A stretch of DNA of 64,000 bases from Phycisphaerales bacterium (GCA_022360095.1 JAKSDK010001506.1:55173-119172); one strand, 5' to 3'; numbered from the stretch's first letter, positions 6,772-17,500 are shown. The notes: generated by a model not told the origin, from the sequence alone. A program made the numbers and translations.

Positions 6772-9561
6772 ATGGCACGAGAAACGCTCTATCTCATCGA
6801 CGGACACGCGCAAATTTATCGCGCCTACTACGCGCCGTTCGCGCCGCTGACCTCCCCAGGCGGCGAACCGACCAGAGCCGTTCACGTCTTTACTCAAATG
6901 TTGCTGAACCTTCTTAGAGATCGGCAGCCTGATTATCTCGTGATGGTCATGGACGTCAGCGACAAAACCGTTTTCCGAGTGAAGGTCGATCCACAATACA
7001 AAGCCAATCGCGAAGCCTCACCGGAAGACCTCGGTCCGCAAATCGATCGAATCGTCTCCATACTCAAGGCCATGAAGATTCCCATTCTCCGTCGGGAAGG
7101 TTACGAAGCGGATGATCTCATGGCCACGCTCTGCAACCGTCATGCAGGCGAAGACCTCGACGTCGTCCTTGTCAGCAAGGACAAGGATCTCGATCAGCTC
7201 CTGAGTCCGCACATTCGCATGTACGATCCGCACAAAGATCGCGACATCGACCTCGACACGATGAAGGCCGAAAAGGGCTACGGACCTGATCAGGCCGTTG
7301 AAGCCCAAATGCTCATGGGTGACAGCACGGACAACATCCAGGGCGTTCCCGGCGTCGGTCCGAAGAAGGCCGCGCAACTCCTGGAAAAATATGGCCGAGT
7401 CGAAAACATCATCGCTCACGCGGATGAACTCACCCCCAAGCTTCGTGAAAACATCCTGGCGTTCAAGGATCGCCAGGAAACCGTCCGACAACTTGTCACC
7501 CTCCGAGACGATGTGGAGTTCGAATTCAACCTGGAGAATGCACGAACTCAATTGTTCGACCCGGCCGCAGCCTCCGATGTCCTATCCGAGTTGGGATTGA
7601 AAAGACTCCTGGAGCGCGTCACCGAAGGAGCGTCGCAATCGGGTGAATCAGGCCGCGACACCACTCCATCAGAAGCCTCTGCCGATCACTCCAAGGCCGG
7701 CACGCATGTCGAAGCGACGCTCTTCGATCAGGAAATCCGTACGAAAGCGAACACAAACTACGAATTGACGGACACCGAAGCCGCTCTCACCGCACTCACA
7801 AAAAAACTCCGCAAGGTAAAAGCCTTCGCATTTGACACGGAAACGACCGGACTCGTGGCGGCGGACGCCAAATTGGTCGGCATCAGCTTTTCATTCGAAT
7901 CTGAAACGGGCTATTACGTGCCCGTTCGCGGCGAGGGCAAGACGGTCAGCGAAAGTGCTGTCCGCGAGCATTTGGGACCCATCTTCGCCGATGAGAAGAT
8001 CAAGAAATGCGGCCAGAACCTTAAGTACGACGTCGTCGTGCTCAAGATGTTCGGGATTGACGTTCGCGGCGTCGACTTTGACAGCATGATCGCCAGCTTC
8101 GTGATCGATCCCTATCGCAGATCCCACGGCATCGATTATCTCGCAGAGCAGCTGCTGCACTACCGCAAGATCGCCACACACGAGCTGCTCGGCAAAGGCA
8201 GGAAACAGACCACGTTCGACCGGCTTCCAACGGAACGGGTCTGCGACTATGCCGCCGAGGACGCCGACATCGCCTGGCGGCTTCGCCAGATCCTCGAGAA
8301 GCAACTGATTGATCCCGAAATCCGATCACTCCTTTCCGATCTTGAAATCCCGCTGGTCGATGTCCTGGCCCAAATGGAATACGAAGGGGTTGCCGTCGAT
8401 ACGGATTTGCTCGCCAAAATCAGCGGGCAGATGGCCGATCGCCTTGTCAAACTCGAACATGACATCCACGATGCTGCAGGCCGCCCCTTCAACATCAACT
8501 CCACCCGGCAGCTCGGCGAAGTTCTCTTTGACGAGCTCGGCCTCCGCGTCGTCAAACGAACCAAGACGTCTCGTTCGACGGACGCGACCGTTCTGGAAAC
8601 ACTTGCCAAAGAATCCAATCATCCCCTGCCCCGACTTGTCCTCGAACACCGGGAACTCACAAAACTCAAGGGCACCTACGTCGATTCCTTACCCGAGATG
8701 GTCAGTCAACGCACCGGGCGCATTCACCCCAGTTTCCACCAAACCGGGGCCGTGACAGGCAGGCTGTCGTGCAGCGATCCGAACCTGCAAAACATCCCCA
8801 TCCGCACCGAGGTCGGCGCCCAGATTCGACGCGCGTTCGTTCCCGGTGACGGCAAAAACGTTCTGCTCAAGGCCGACTACTCTCAGATCGAGCTCCGCGT
8901 CTTGGCGCACTTCAGCGGAGACGCGGCCCTCAAGGAGGCGTTCGAGCACGACCGCGATATTCACGCATTCGTCGCCGCCCAGATTGCCGGTATTCCCCTG
9001 GAAGATGTGACGAAGGAGCAACGATCAAGAGCCAAGGCGGTCAACTTCGGCATCGTGTACGGTCAATCTCCATTTGGCCTCTCCAAGCAAACCGGTATGA
9101 CGCTGAGCGAGGCAAGGCAATTTATCGAAAACTATTTCCAGCGTTACCCTCAGATTCGCGGTTTCCTCGATGACTGTATTCAACATGCCCGCCGCTATGG
9201 CTATGTAAAAACGCTGTTGGGCCGCCGTCGCCCGATCAGAGACATCAATTCCCGAAATCAGACCGCTCGCAATGCTGCCGAACGTTTCGCGGTGAACACC
9301 GTCGTGCAGGGCACCGCGGCGGAACTGATCAAACGGGCCATGGTCAACATCCATCGGCGCACGGTCGAGGAAAAGCGCCCGTCCAAGATGTTAATCCAGG
9401 TCCATGACGAACTGGTTTTCGAAGTGCCCGAAAAACATGTCAAGGACGAAGCCACGATGATCGGTGAAGAGATGTCCAACGCCATTGAATTGGACGTCCC
9501 CGTCAAGGTGGACCTGGCCGTCGGGGAAAACTGGCTTGACGCCCGGGAACTGACCGTCTGA
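6772..9561 (+). CDS. polA: DNA polymerase I
   Basis: About 929 residues from ATG 6772 (MARETLYLIDGHAQIYRAYY); a GTG at 6745 would add nine residues. All three domains are present and look active. The 5' nuclease has GYEADDLMATL, VSKDKDLDQLL and GDSTDNIQGVPGVGPKKA. The proofreading exonuclease has FDTETTGL (D355, E357), GQNLKYD and YAAEDAD. The polymerase has motif A DYSQIELR (D702), the O-helix RSRAKAVNFGIVYG and motif C VHDELVF. The enzyme fills gaps, removes RNA primers and serves in excision repair. The O-helix keeps Phe at the position that selects against dideoxynucleotides in E. coli Pol I. It stands alone on its strand, with a convergent gene 16 bases downstream. Confidence 0.98.
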   Translation: MARETLYLIDGHAQIYRAYYAPFAPLTSPGGEPTRAVHVFTQMLLNLLRDRQPDYLVMVMDVSDKTVFRVKVDPQYKANREASPEDLGPQIDRIVSILKAMKIPILRREGYEADDLMATLCNRHAGEDLDVVLVSKDKDLDQLLSPHIRMYDPHKDRDIDLDTMKAEKGYGPDQAVEAQMLMGDSTDNIQGVPGVGPKKAAQLLEKYGRVENIIAHADELTPKLRENILAFKDRQETVRQLVTLRDDVEFEFNLENARTQLFDPAAASDVLSELGLKRLLERVTEGASQSGESGRDTTPSEASADHSKAGTHVEATLFDQEIRTKANTNYELTDTEAALTALTKKLRKVKAFAFDTETTGLVAADAKLVGISFSFESETGYYVPVRGEGKTVSESAVREHLGPIFADEKIKKCGQNLKYDVVVLKMFGIDVRGVDFDSMIASFVIDPYRRSHGIDYLAEQLLHYRKIATHELLGKGRKQTTFDRLPTERVCDYAAEDADIAWRLRQILEKQLIDPEIRSLLSDLEIPLVDVLAQMEYEGVAVDTDLLAKISGQMADRLVKLEHDIHDAAGRPFNINSTRQLGEVLFDELGLRVVKRTKTSRSTDATVLETLAKESNHPLPRLVLEHRELTKLKGTYVDSLPEMVSQRTGRIHPSFHQTGAVTGRLSCSDPNLQNIPIRTEVGAQIRRAFVPGDGKNVLLKADYSQIELRVLAHFSGDAALKEAFEHDRDIHAFVAAQIAGIPLEDVTKEQRSRAKAVNFGIVYGQSPFGLSKQTGMTLSEARQFIENYFQRYPQIRGFLDDCIQHARRYGYVKTLLGRRRPIRDINSRNQTARNAAERFAVNTVVQGTAAELIKRAMVNIHRRTVEEKRPSKMLIQVHDELVFEVPEKHVKDEATMIGEEMSNAIELDVPVKVDLAVGENWLDARELTV

Positions 9562-9577
9562 CTCATTCAAGGAAACG

Positions 9578-10510
9578 CTAGCGCACCCACCTGCGAAGCT
9601 GCTTCAGCCCGAAGACGCCTCTTCGGCCGAAGTCGACCGATCGTGACTGGGTAATGGGGAACCACGGCGAACCGTGATCGTTGCACAGGACATGAAAGGT
9701 CTGAGCCGGACTCCCGCCTTCACCAAGAAGGAGAAGGACCTGCCGTCGCGCGTTGGTCGCCACGTCGAGGACCATCAAAGCATGGCCCCCACGCCCGGGA
9801 CGCAGAAGAATATCCCCAGCTGCAATGGTGCCGTCCTGCACCGAACGCGTATCATCCAGTAGGCTCATGCTCGAGGTAAACCCGAAGAGGGTTTCGAGGT
9901 AGCCACAAAAACTCTCACGACTTTCGTCCGTGATCGACGTCTTGGCAAATCGAATGGACCGCCCATTCGCCACGGGCCGTTCACCGGACGCCCAGGCCCG
10001 CCAACCGGCAAGCTGTCCACTCGTAAAGTGGAAGCTCAAGGCCTCCGGCCGGCGTGCGGACCAGCAATACTCCGCCCGCAAACGCACCATCATGTTGGCC
10101 GAACACAGCAGTTTCCTGTGATGCGGTTGCAGTGCGACGACCGCAGCCAGATTGGGATGGTCACCCGCCAAGACGATCTTGGAGTCCGCCGTGGTGACCG
10201 GCGTGTTTTCCGGCGCGACGGGCAAGTGTCTCAGCCAATGGGCGAAACTGCCTTTCGGCGCCGGCACGCGGCCGAAGCCTGCCGGAGTGCCGAGGCGTTC
10301 CGCCATGGGAATGTATTCCCGACGTTGTCGGCGACTGAGCCATGCATAGGGTTGCGAACGCTCCGTGGGAGTTTGCTCGACCGCGGGCGTTGCCGTCACC
10401 GGCGTTTCGTCGCGAGGCGCCGCCGGCGAAAGAACCTGACTGGCGCTGGTCAGTGTCAGACAGGCGAAGAAAAAAACCGTCACTCTCCGATAAGAGCAAC
10501 CCGGAAGCAT
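9578..10510 (-). CDS. DUF4846 domain protein, exported
   Basis: About 310 residues from the ATG at 10510 (MLPGCSYRRVTVFFFACL), which starts a plausible signal peptide; the frame is open up to 10630. The mature part matches DUF4846: an R-x-x-x-Y-I-P-hydrophobic segment (REYIPMAERL), GSFAHWLRHLP, a CSANMMVRLRAEY helix, LSFHFTSGQLAGW and near the end AAGDILLRPGRGGHALMVLDVA. The glycine-rich PGRGGHA motif with its histidine is the family's most conserved part. The biochemical function is unknown. No operon partner is obvious: it is convergent with polA and its 5' side faces the end of a TPR lipoprotein gene. Confidence 0.8.
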   Translation of the reverse strand: MLPGCSYRRVTVFFFACLTLTSASQVLSPAAPRDETPVTATPAVEQTPTERSQPYAWLSRRQRREYIPMAERLGTPAGFGRVPAPKGSFAHWLRHLPVAPENTPVTTADSKIVLAGDHPNLAAVVALQPHHRKLLCSANMMVRLRAEYCWSARRPEALSFHFTSGQLAGWRAWASGERPVANGRSIRFAKTSITDESRESFCGYLETLFGFTSSMSLLDDTRSVQDGTIAAGDILLRPGRGGHALMVLDVATNARRQVLLLLGEGGSPAQTFHVLCNDHGSPWFPITQSRSVDFGRRGVFGLKQLRRWVR

Positions 10511-10715
10511 CCGAAGCAGGCAATCGCTTCTCAGCTTTGCCCGATGGCAAAAAGGGCGACCCAGCTCCGTCCAAATCCATCGACCGCCTGACTCAAAGCG
10601 GAAGATCCAGCGTTCTCGTGCAGACATCATTTGAAATGCAATTCACCCGGCGCGATTCGTCGCAAAAAGGCTTCGCCTTGAGCAAGCGTCCAAGGCTTCC
10701 CCAACATTAAGGCAA

Positions 10716-11546
10716 TCAATCGATCTCACGGTGACTCGACGGATGGCCCGCCAATGGCGTCATCGTCCCCGTGCTCTTTCGTTTCGGTCGGTTCCCTTTT
10801 CCATCCGGTGCCGAACGCACAATCGCGGATTTTCCCCCGCCGACGTTCAGAAGTCGGTTCACGCGTGCCAGTTGCGTCCTCGCCGGTGCATAGTTCGGGT
10901 TCACCGCCAACGCCCTGGTCAAAGCCTGTTCCGCACGATCGTATTTCTTCATGTCCATACAAATCACGGCCACATTGAAAAACGCGACTTCCTTCGGCAC
11001 AACTTTGCCAAATTCGATGGCGCTCGCCCCCAGGCGCAGCGTTCGTGCCAATGCAACGGCCAGATTCATCTGGGCTCGTTTGTACTTCGGTGAAATGGCC
11101 AGGGCCAGCCGGAACTCCTCCTCGGCTTTCTTATAGCGCTTCTGCTTCAAATAGCAGAAGCCGAGGTTGTTTCGAATCGTGGCAGACTCCGGTCGAACGT
11201 CGATGCCTTTTTTGAAGACTTCTTCGGCTTTGTCGAATTGCTTGAGCCGAAGGTGAATCATGCCGAGCCCGTTGTAGGCTTCGATCAAGCTGGGCTTGGC
11301 CTCAATTGCCTTTTCATACTGCTGAATCGCCTCTTCCAGACTGTTTCGGCGCTCCAGCATTTTCGCCGAGGCCAGGTGCGTTTCAGGAGATATGCGTACC
11401 TTTGGCGCATCCTTGACCTCAGAGCCGTTTGGACCACCCTTGTCTCGCCAGCTCGAAAAAAGACCCTTGCCGCCGTCCTTCTGGCAGCCGAGGCCCACCG
11501 AGAAAAGAGCGACCACCGTCAATAGAAAAACACGAGCACTACCCAC
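10716..11546 (-). CDS. Tetratricopeptide-repeat lipoprotein
   Basis: 276 residues from a GTG with AGGAG 8 bases upstream. The signal peptide ends in a lipobox-like SVGLGC at residue 21. From about residue 55 there are four to five TPR units: LASAKMLERRNSLEEAIQQY, PSLIEAYNGLGMIHLRLKQF, SATIRNNLGFCYLKQKRY, YKRAQMNLAVALARTL and PNYAPARTQLARVNRL. TPRs bind other proteins. An envelope-assembly or pilotin-like role is possible but not shown. It follows another small lipoprotein gene (11570-12097) by 23 bases, so the two are likely one operon. The C-terminal 35 residues are polar and probably disordered. Confidence 0.85.
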   Translation of the reverse strand: MGSARVFLLTVVALFSVGLGCQKDGGKGLFSSWRDKGGPNGSEVKDAPKVRISPETHLASAKMLERRNSLEEAIQQYEKAIEAKPSLIEAYNGLGMIHLRLKQFDKAEEVFKKGIDVRPESATIRNNLGFCYLKQKRYKKAEEEFRLALAISPKYKRAQMNLAVALARTLRLGASAIEFGKVVPKEVAFFNVAVICMDMKKYDRAEQALTRALAVNPNYAPARTQLARVNRLLNVGGGKSAIVRSAPDGKGNRPKRKSTGTMTPLAGHPSSHREID

Positions 11547-11569
11547 GCCTCACACTCCTGAATACCGAC

Positions 11570-12097
11570 TTAGGTTCCGGCGTCACCGCCCGCATCGCGC
11601 AAGTTATACGCCGTGCCGCGCGGTTCCGGTTGCTTTGCCACGCCTTGAGCCGGAATCGATTCGCGCGCCGTCATCCCACGCCCGCGAGAGAGGCCCCGCG
11701 CAACTTCGATGCGATTGTTGCTCGGGATCACTTCGGCCAAAAATTCGTTCGCAACGGCAATCCGAGCATCGATGAGTTCGAGATCAGGCAATGAAGTTTC
11801 GTAATGAAGCGTCCCGCCCCTCGTCGCCAACAATCCTGCGTACTGTTCCAACTTCGCTTCGCCGACGCCCGACAGCTCGTCCGAGTGAGGTACGAAGTGA
11901 ATGTCCGTGATCGACAGGTCGGACAAGGCCCCCTGATCACTGTGATAGGAGAAGTACTCCGACATATCGTGCGGATCGTCTGAGTCTCCCTGAGGTGGAG
12001 CATTCAACCGTCCCAGGCCCTCCGGCCGGTTGCAACCCACGCCGGCAAGCGTCAACAGTCCTACGGCGCTCACCCAGACAACGCGACTTAAAAACAT
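11570..12097 (-). CDS. Small lipoprotein with an OmpA-like segment
   Basis: 175 residues; the ATG has GAGGAG 9 bases upstream. The signal ends LAGVGC (lipobox, Cys22). Residues about 60-125 (ITDIHFVPHSDELSGVGEAK, then LLATRGGTLHYETS, then DARIAVANEFLAE) follow the OmpA/MotB order: a strand with F-x-x-x-S-x-x-L, a helix, a strand, then an R-hydrophobic-x-V-x-x-x-L helix. OmpA-like domains bind peptidoglycan, but the usual NxxLSxxRA motif is degenerate here, so the match is weak. It is co-directional with the downstream TPR lipoprotein. The C-terminal 40 residues are low-complexity. Confidence 0.6.
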   Translation of the reverse strand: MFLSRVVWVSAVGLLTLAGVGCNRPEGLGRLNAPPQGDSDDPHDMSEYFSYHSDQGALSDLSITDIHFVPHSDELSGVGEAKLEQYAGLLATRGGTLHYETSLPDLELIDARIAVANEFLAEVIPSNNRIEVARGLSRGRGMTARESIPAQGVAKQPEPRGTAYNLRDAGGDAGT

Positions 12098-12277
12098 AAG
12101 TCATGACTCCTCTGCGCAGAACCAATCCGGACCGCAACCGTCGCGATCCGATCCTAACTTATCGGCAGAACGATCCTTCGCAGGGCATCTCGGGATGAAG
12201 GCTACTTTTTGTTATCAGACTTGGTTCGACTCGACGTGAAACGCTCACGCAGAAATTGCCGCGAAATCGGCAGAAAA

Positions 12278-12313
12278 AAAGCCCACGGGACCGCAGCGAT
12301 CCGTGGGCTTTTC
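12278..12313 (-). terminator. Rho-independent terminator of the SPFH gene
   Basis: On the minus strand an AAAGCCCACGG / CCGTGGGCTTT stem with a loop of about 14 bases is followed by a run of seven T. It begins 12 bases past the stop of the SPFH gene. Confidence 0.9.
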
Positions 12314-12324
12314 ATGCGTTCGTC

Positions 12325-13287
12325 TTACGAATGCTGCGTCACACGACCTTGCTTTTGTGCAACGGTTTTCGGCGCCACCGGCGGCTTACCCGCCTCGTCC
12401 GTCGTCAACAACGCCTGTGTAATTTGATCACCCACCTGACTCATGCCGTCGGGCGTGTAAGGCACCATCATGATGGTCGACTTGCTGTGCGCACCCACCG
12501 CCGTCACCGTATCGTAATGCTGCGTCAGGAGAACCATCTTCGTCGCCTCTTCAGGGGAAATGCCCGCTTCGGCGCAGGCCTCGACCGACTCTTTCAAACC
12601 GTTCGCAATCGCCAATCGCTGCCGGGCAATACCGACACCCTGCAGTTCCTTGGCCCGGGCCTCGGCCTCCGCCTCGGCGATCGTGCGAATCTTCTTGGCC
12701 TCTGCTTCATTCTTGGCCGCCTCCTTCAAACGAGCGGAGGCATTCACGTGGTTCATGGCCGCTTTGACCTTGGCATCCGGCTGGATGTCGTTGACCAGTG
12801 ACTGCAAAATCGTGTAACCAAACTGCTGCATCGTGTCTTCCAATCGTTCCTTCACCGCGGCCGCGATCTTCTCCTTCTCTGAAAACACGTTGTCCACCGG
12901 CATCTCGGGCACCAAGGCGCGCACGGTGTCGAACACATAGGAGCTGATCTGCTGACCCGGGTTCATCAGCTTGTAATGGGCAGCCAGAACGGCCTCCTCA
13001 TTCTCGTTCACGAAGAACTGGACGGCGATCTTCAGATCCACGAACACGTCGTCGGCCGTCTTGGATTCGACGTCGATTTCAAGTTCACGCACGCGGTGCG
13101 TAACCCGACCGGCCACCTTATCAACAAGCGGAACCTTGAAATTCAGCCCCGGTCTGGCGATCTTGATGAACTTGCCGAAACGCTCGACGATCGCGATGGT
13201 CTGCTGTTCCACTGTAAACATACCGGTCAACAACAGAATCAAGGCAAAAAACCCAAGGATGCCGAGAGGGACAAGAACCTCAATCAT
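12325..13287 (-). CDS. SPFH/Band 7 (stomatin-like) membrane protein
   Basis: 320 residues from ATG 13287 with AGGAAG 7 bases upstream. One N-terminal membrane helix (residues 4-24) is followed by the SPFH domain (VEQQTIAIVERFGKF, RPGLNFKVPLVDKV, then the RVRELEIDVESKTADDVFVD segment typical of prohibitin/stomatin). A helical EA-rich coiled coil follows (EAAKNEAEAKKIRTIAEAEA), then a C-terminal helix with TKMVLLTQHYDT. Such proteins form membrane-microdomain scaffolds and often regulate FtsH or NfeD-type proteases, but neither partner is adjacent. It lies 40 bases downstream of a zinc-ribbon gene on the same strand and ends at a clear terminator, so the operon ends here. Confidence 0.9.
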   Translation of the reverse strand: MIEVLVPLGILGFFALILLLTGMFTVEQQTIAIVERFGKFIKIARPGLNFKVPLVDKVAGRVTHRVRELEIDVESKTADDVFVDLKIAVQFFVNENEEAVLAAHYKLMNPGQQISSYVFDTVRALVPEMPVDNVFSEKEKIAAAVKERLEDTMQQFGYTILQSLVNDIQPDAKVKAAMNHVNASARLKEAAKNEAEAKKIRTIAEAEAEARAKELQGVGIARQRLAIANGLKESVEACAEAGISPEEATKMVLLTQHYDTVTAVGAHSKSTIMMVPYTPDGMSQVGDQITQALLTTDEAGKPPVAPKTVAQKQGRVTQHS

Positions 13288-13327
13288 GATGTCTTCCTTT
13301 CTCCCGCACATCGGCGGGCATAATGAC

Positions 13328-13777
13328 CTACGCCTGATATTCCGCCGAAACCAGCGTCACCGATATATCGCGCGCCGGCTCCGTGATTTCGTAGGACGGA
13401 ATCTCGATCTCCACTTCACGTCCCCGTGGTAATAACTCAATCGTTCCCTCCACGGAAAACAACACCTGTCCGGATTCGTCGAGGCCTTCCACATTCAAGA
13501 CCACGGCCTGGAGCGGGTATCCGGCGTTGAACAGCGAAACTCCGACGTTCTCCGTCCCCAACAGCCGCGTCCCACCCCATGCCGATTGCGTGCGATAATG
13601 AAGGTCCGCGGCCCGCTGACACGGACGATATCCCTCCGGCGTGGACACCGGATTCGGATGCGCCGCACGCCCGACCGTCGCCGGCGTCGCACCCAAGGCC
13701 TGCCCGCACTGGGGGCAAAAATGGGCCACGCTCGGGCTTGCTGATCCACATCGCGGGCAGTTGCCGACCGTTTTCAT
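13328..13777 (-). CDS. Zinc-ribbon protein of unknown function
   Basis: About 149 residues from ATG 13777 (MKTVGNCPRCGSASPSVAHF). The frame is open to 13966, but that would run into the divergent sigma factor gene, and small zinc-ribbon proteins usually start just before the first Cys pair. Cys8, Cys11, Cys22 and Cys25 (CPRCG...CPQCG) form one zinc knuckle. The rest is a beta-rich domain with an NVGVSLFNAGYPLQAVVLNV stretch and a hydrophobic/acidic C-terminal half resembling an Ig-like sandwich, as in proteins that report on extracytoplasmic bonds; I do not recognise the family. The next gene downstream is the SPFH protein, likely the same transcript. Confidence 0.65.
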   Translation of the reverse strand: MKTVGNCPRCGSASPSVAHFCPQCGQALGATPATVGRAAHPNPVSTPEGYRPCQRAADLHYRTQSAWGGTRLLGTENVGVSLFNAGYPLQAVVLNVEGLDESGQVLFSVEGTIELLPRGREVEIEIPSYEITEPARDISVTLVSAEYQA

Positions 13778-13976
13778 GCTGATCCCGTTACCTGAGCCTC
13801 CAGTATTAGTGTACATCACGGCAGTGCCGCCGCCACTATAAACCGGCGTTTCCGGTATAAGAGCCACCTTCAACCCTGGATTAACGGGCTCCTTCGCTTG
13901 GTCGACTATCGGGACGATGTCGCCAAGCCATAAGATTTTTGGAGACTCGTATCGGCCATCGGCCATTGGAGATGTG

Positions 13977-14525
13977 ATGACGGACGACGCCCGGGATCTG
14001 ACCGCTTCCCTGGCGGGCGACCACCAGGCCTTTGCCAGGCTCTATGACCGGCATGCGGCCGTGGTGCTTTCGCTCTGCCGGACCCGGTGCGCCAACGAAG
14101 CCGAGGACGCTTTACAGGAGACCTTCCTACGTGCTTACCGGATGCTCGACCAGCTTAACGGACCTGAACAGCTGCGGCCCTGGCTGTACGCCATCGCCCG
14201 GCGCGTTTGCTCCGAACGACGCCGCGCCCGCATGCGCCGCAGCCACCATGAGGAGCGAGCGATGATCGTGCAGCCGTCTCTGCTTACGACAGACCGGACG
14301 GCGCCCGATCCGATCGATCGCGCCGATCAACTCGATCGACTCAGCTCCGCCATCGAATCGCTCCCCGACGACGAGCGTCTCGCGATTCATATTTTCTACC
14401 TTGACGGCGATCCGGTCACGGCCGCGGCATCTGCACTAGGGCTGTCCCGCAGCGGGTTCTACAAGCTCCTCGCCAGGGCCCGACAAAAACTCGCATACCA
14501 GATGCGAAAGGTACCTTCGACATGA
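13977..14525 (+). CDS. ECF-family RNA polymerase sigma factor
   Basis: 182 residues from ATG 13977 with GGAG about 6 bases upstream; the frame extends to 13917 without a better site. Region 2 is readable (FARLYDRHAAVVLSLCRTRC, EAEDALQETFLRAYRML, LRPWLYAIARRVC). Region 4 follows an AT-free linker and includes SAIESLPDDERLAIHIFYLD and an HTH (VTAAASALGLSRSGFYKLLARARQKL). No region 3 is present, as in ECF factors. The stop overlaps the start of the giant VIT/vWA gene by four bases (ATGA), so the two are translationally coupled, and the partner's N-terminal cytoplasmic segment is the natural candidate for an anti-sigma surface. The regulon is unknown. Confidence 0.9.
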   Translation: MTDDARDLTASLAGDHQAFARLYDRHAAVVLSLCRTRCANEAEDALQETFLRAYRMLDQLNGPEQLRPWLYAIARRVCSERRRARMRRSHHEERAMIVQPSLLTTDRTAPDPIDRADQLDRLSSAIESLPDDERLAIHIFYLDGDPVTAAASALGLSRSGFYKLLARARQKLAYQMRKVPST

Positions 14526-17500
14526 ACCACTTCTCACCCGTCAATCCCGATGAGCCCGATGCCGGTCCGCCGCCCGCGGATGAACTCGACGCGCTCTTGA
14601 ATGCATGGCACGAGGAAAACGCAGACCGTGCGCGACAAGGGCGCAACCGCTTGCTTCACGAATTGAACAAAACCAACTCGCACGCTGCTCCCTCCCGCCT
14701 CGGACACAGCGCCCCAAGCCTCAACCCTCCATCCCACCTGAGGAGATTTCTCATGACTCGCCTCTCCCCTGTCGCCGCCGCCGTTGTCATCCTCGCAGCA
14801 CTGATCACGTTCTTCTCTCCAAACCAGCATGACAAAACTTACGCCTCCAACGTCGTCCTGGTCCCCGAAGGCGGCCTGCTGAATGCCGTCGACGACGACG
14901 GCCGCATCCTCGGCCCGTGTCCGTTGAAACAGACGGACGTCTATGTCGAGATCTCCGGCCGGTTCAGCCGCGTCACCGTGCGACAGGAGTACCATAATCC
15001 CTTCGATGACAAGATCGAGGCCGTTTACACCTTCCCGTTGAGCCACCGGGCCGCCGTCGATTCGATGACCATGACCTTCGAAGACCGTGCCATCGTCGGC
15101 GAGGTCCACGAGCGCGCCGCGGCCAGAGCCATCTATGAAGCGGCACGCAAACAGGGTCACGTCGCCAGCCTGCTCGAACAGGAACGGCCCAACATCTTCA
15201 CGCAGTCCGTGGCGAACATTGAACCCGGTGTCGAGATCGCCGTGGAGATCAGCTACGTCGAGTTGCTTGAAACGAAAGACGGCGAGTGCTCGTTCACGTT
15301 TCCGATGGTCGTGGGGCCACGCTACATCCCCTCCGCACGCAGCGCCCCCAAAGGCCTGCCGGATGAACACATGCAGTGGCGCGACGGCCTGATTCTCCTG
15401 GGACCGGCGGAATTGAACATCACGAATACCGGAGAGACGGCGCAGCTCGGCGAAGCCACGCCCGCCGCTCTCCAGTCTCTGATCGAGAACGCGCTTCCGA
15501 TCGACATCGTCGACGCCGAAGCCTGGCAAACGAGTAATTCCGGCGAAGCGCCGAAGGTCTGGCAGGAACTTGAGGCAGAGTACGCCGGTACCACGCGCGA
15601 ACACATCACCCTTTACACAAACGGAACCGGGAAGGTCGGAGACCGTTGGTTTCGGTTCGACACGTCAACAAAATCCCCCGGCACCGGCACGGCCGCCAAT
15701 ACGAGCCGGGTTCCCGACGCCGCTCGCATCACGCCGCGGCACGTCCGGCCCGAAACCCGCGCCGGGCACGACATTGCCATCACCGTCGAAATCGACTCCG
15801 GCGGACCAGGCATTTCCGACCTCGACTGCCCCTTGCACGACACTTTGGTCACGGACCAGGCGCTTCGCGCCGACGGCCTTCCGCAAAAGACAACCCTGGA
15901 ACTCGACGACGCCAATGAAATTCCCAACCGCGATTTTGTGTTGAAATGGCGGCCCGTTGCGGACGAAATCACGGAAGCCGTCTTCACGCATACCGGCGAT
16001 CAAGGAAACTTCTTCACCCTCATGCTCCAGCCACCGGCCCGAGTCGAGCCCGAGGAATTTGTCCCCCGTGAATTGGTCTTCGTCCTTGACACATCGGGCT
16101 CGATGAATGGCTGGCCCATCAAGAAAGCCAAAGAAGTCATGTCCCGCGCCATCGACTCGATGAGCACCGAAGACACTTTCAACGTGATCACCTTTGCCGG
16201 AGACACGCATATTCTCTGGGACGAACCGATGCCTGCGACGGATGCGAACATCGAAACGGCTCAAGCTTTCCTGGAGGGCCGCGGTAGCGGCGGCGGCACC
16301 GAAATGATGACCGCCATCAATGGCGCGCTCGAGCAAAAGGATGACGGTCCGGTTGTTTTGTCATTCCGGGAACTCACCGGACTCCCTGTCGACGGGCGCG
16401 ACGTTGTCGTCAAACATACATTCTACGGAGACGCCATTGATCCTGTGAACGCGGGTGACTCGACCCTCAACGTCGAACTGGACGACGGCACAAACATTGA
16501 CATAGAAATCGAAAACTGGATCGTTCGCACCGGCATCATCGACGAGCAGCGCGGCCTGCCCGTGCTCTTTACGGGAACCTGGGGCACGCGCGACGACGAA
16601 CCGATCTTCGAGGTCGACCACGCGGAGTGGACCGACCACGACCCGATCCAGCCTCTTCGGGTGGTCTGCTTCCTGACGGACGGACAGGTCGGCAACGACA
16701 TGGCCATCATCGACGCCGTCCGCCGCAACGCCCATACGACCCGCGTCTTCTCTTTCGGGATCGGTAACAGCACCAACCGTTATCTGCTCAACGGCATGGC
16801 GGAGGCAGGACGCGGTGCAGTGGAATATGTCTTGCTGGAAGACGACGCCGACGCAAAGATCGAACGGTTTGTCCAGAGAATCGAATCACCGGTCCTGACC
16901 AACATCGAACTCAAATTCGGCGACGGGCTCGACGTCATCGACATGATGCCGGCCGTCATTCCCGACCTGTACGACGAACAACCGATCATCCTCCACGGCC
17001 GATACACCACCCCCGGAGAGGGCGCGTTGACGATTCGTGGTCTGGCCGGTGACGGCCCCTATGAGCGCGTGCTTGACCTCGAACTGCCCGAGTCGGAACC
17101 TGACCACGACGTCATCGCCACACTCTGGGCACGCTCCAGGGTCGAATCGATCATGAACAAAGACCTCAACGCCGCCCAGTCCGGCCGTTTTCCGCCCGAG
17201 CTGCGCAAACAGGTCGTCGACCTTGGAGAGAAGTTCGGTCTCATGACCCAGTTCACCAGCTTTGTTGCGGTCGAAAAGTTTCACGTCACCATCGACGGTG
17301 AACCCCGGTTGGTTCCCGTTCCTGTGGAGTTGCCTGACGGCATGGAATTCGAGGGCGCCTGTGGCCGACAGATGGCCACGTTCGCCCGACAATTGGCGAA
17401 TGCGCCGCAGTCCATCCCGGCGGCCGTCCAAAGGGCGCATTACGATGAAATGATGCACCGCCAGAAAGAAGCACTCATCTATGTCTCGATTCAGGTCAAA

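Noticed and set aside
15665..16336. Minus-strand frame of 223 residues inside the VIT/vWA gene
   Set aside because: Antisense to a gene with strong domain evidence, with no ribosome site or recognised domain.
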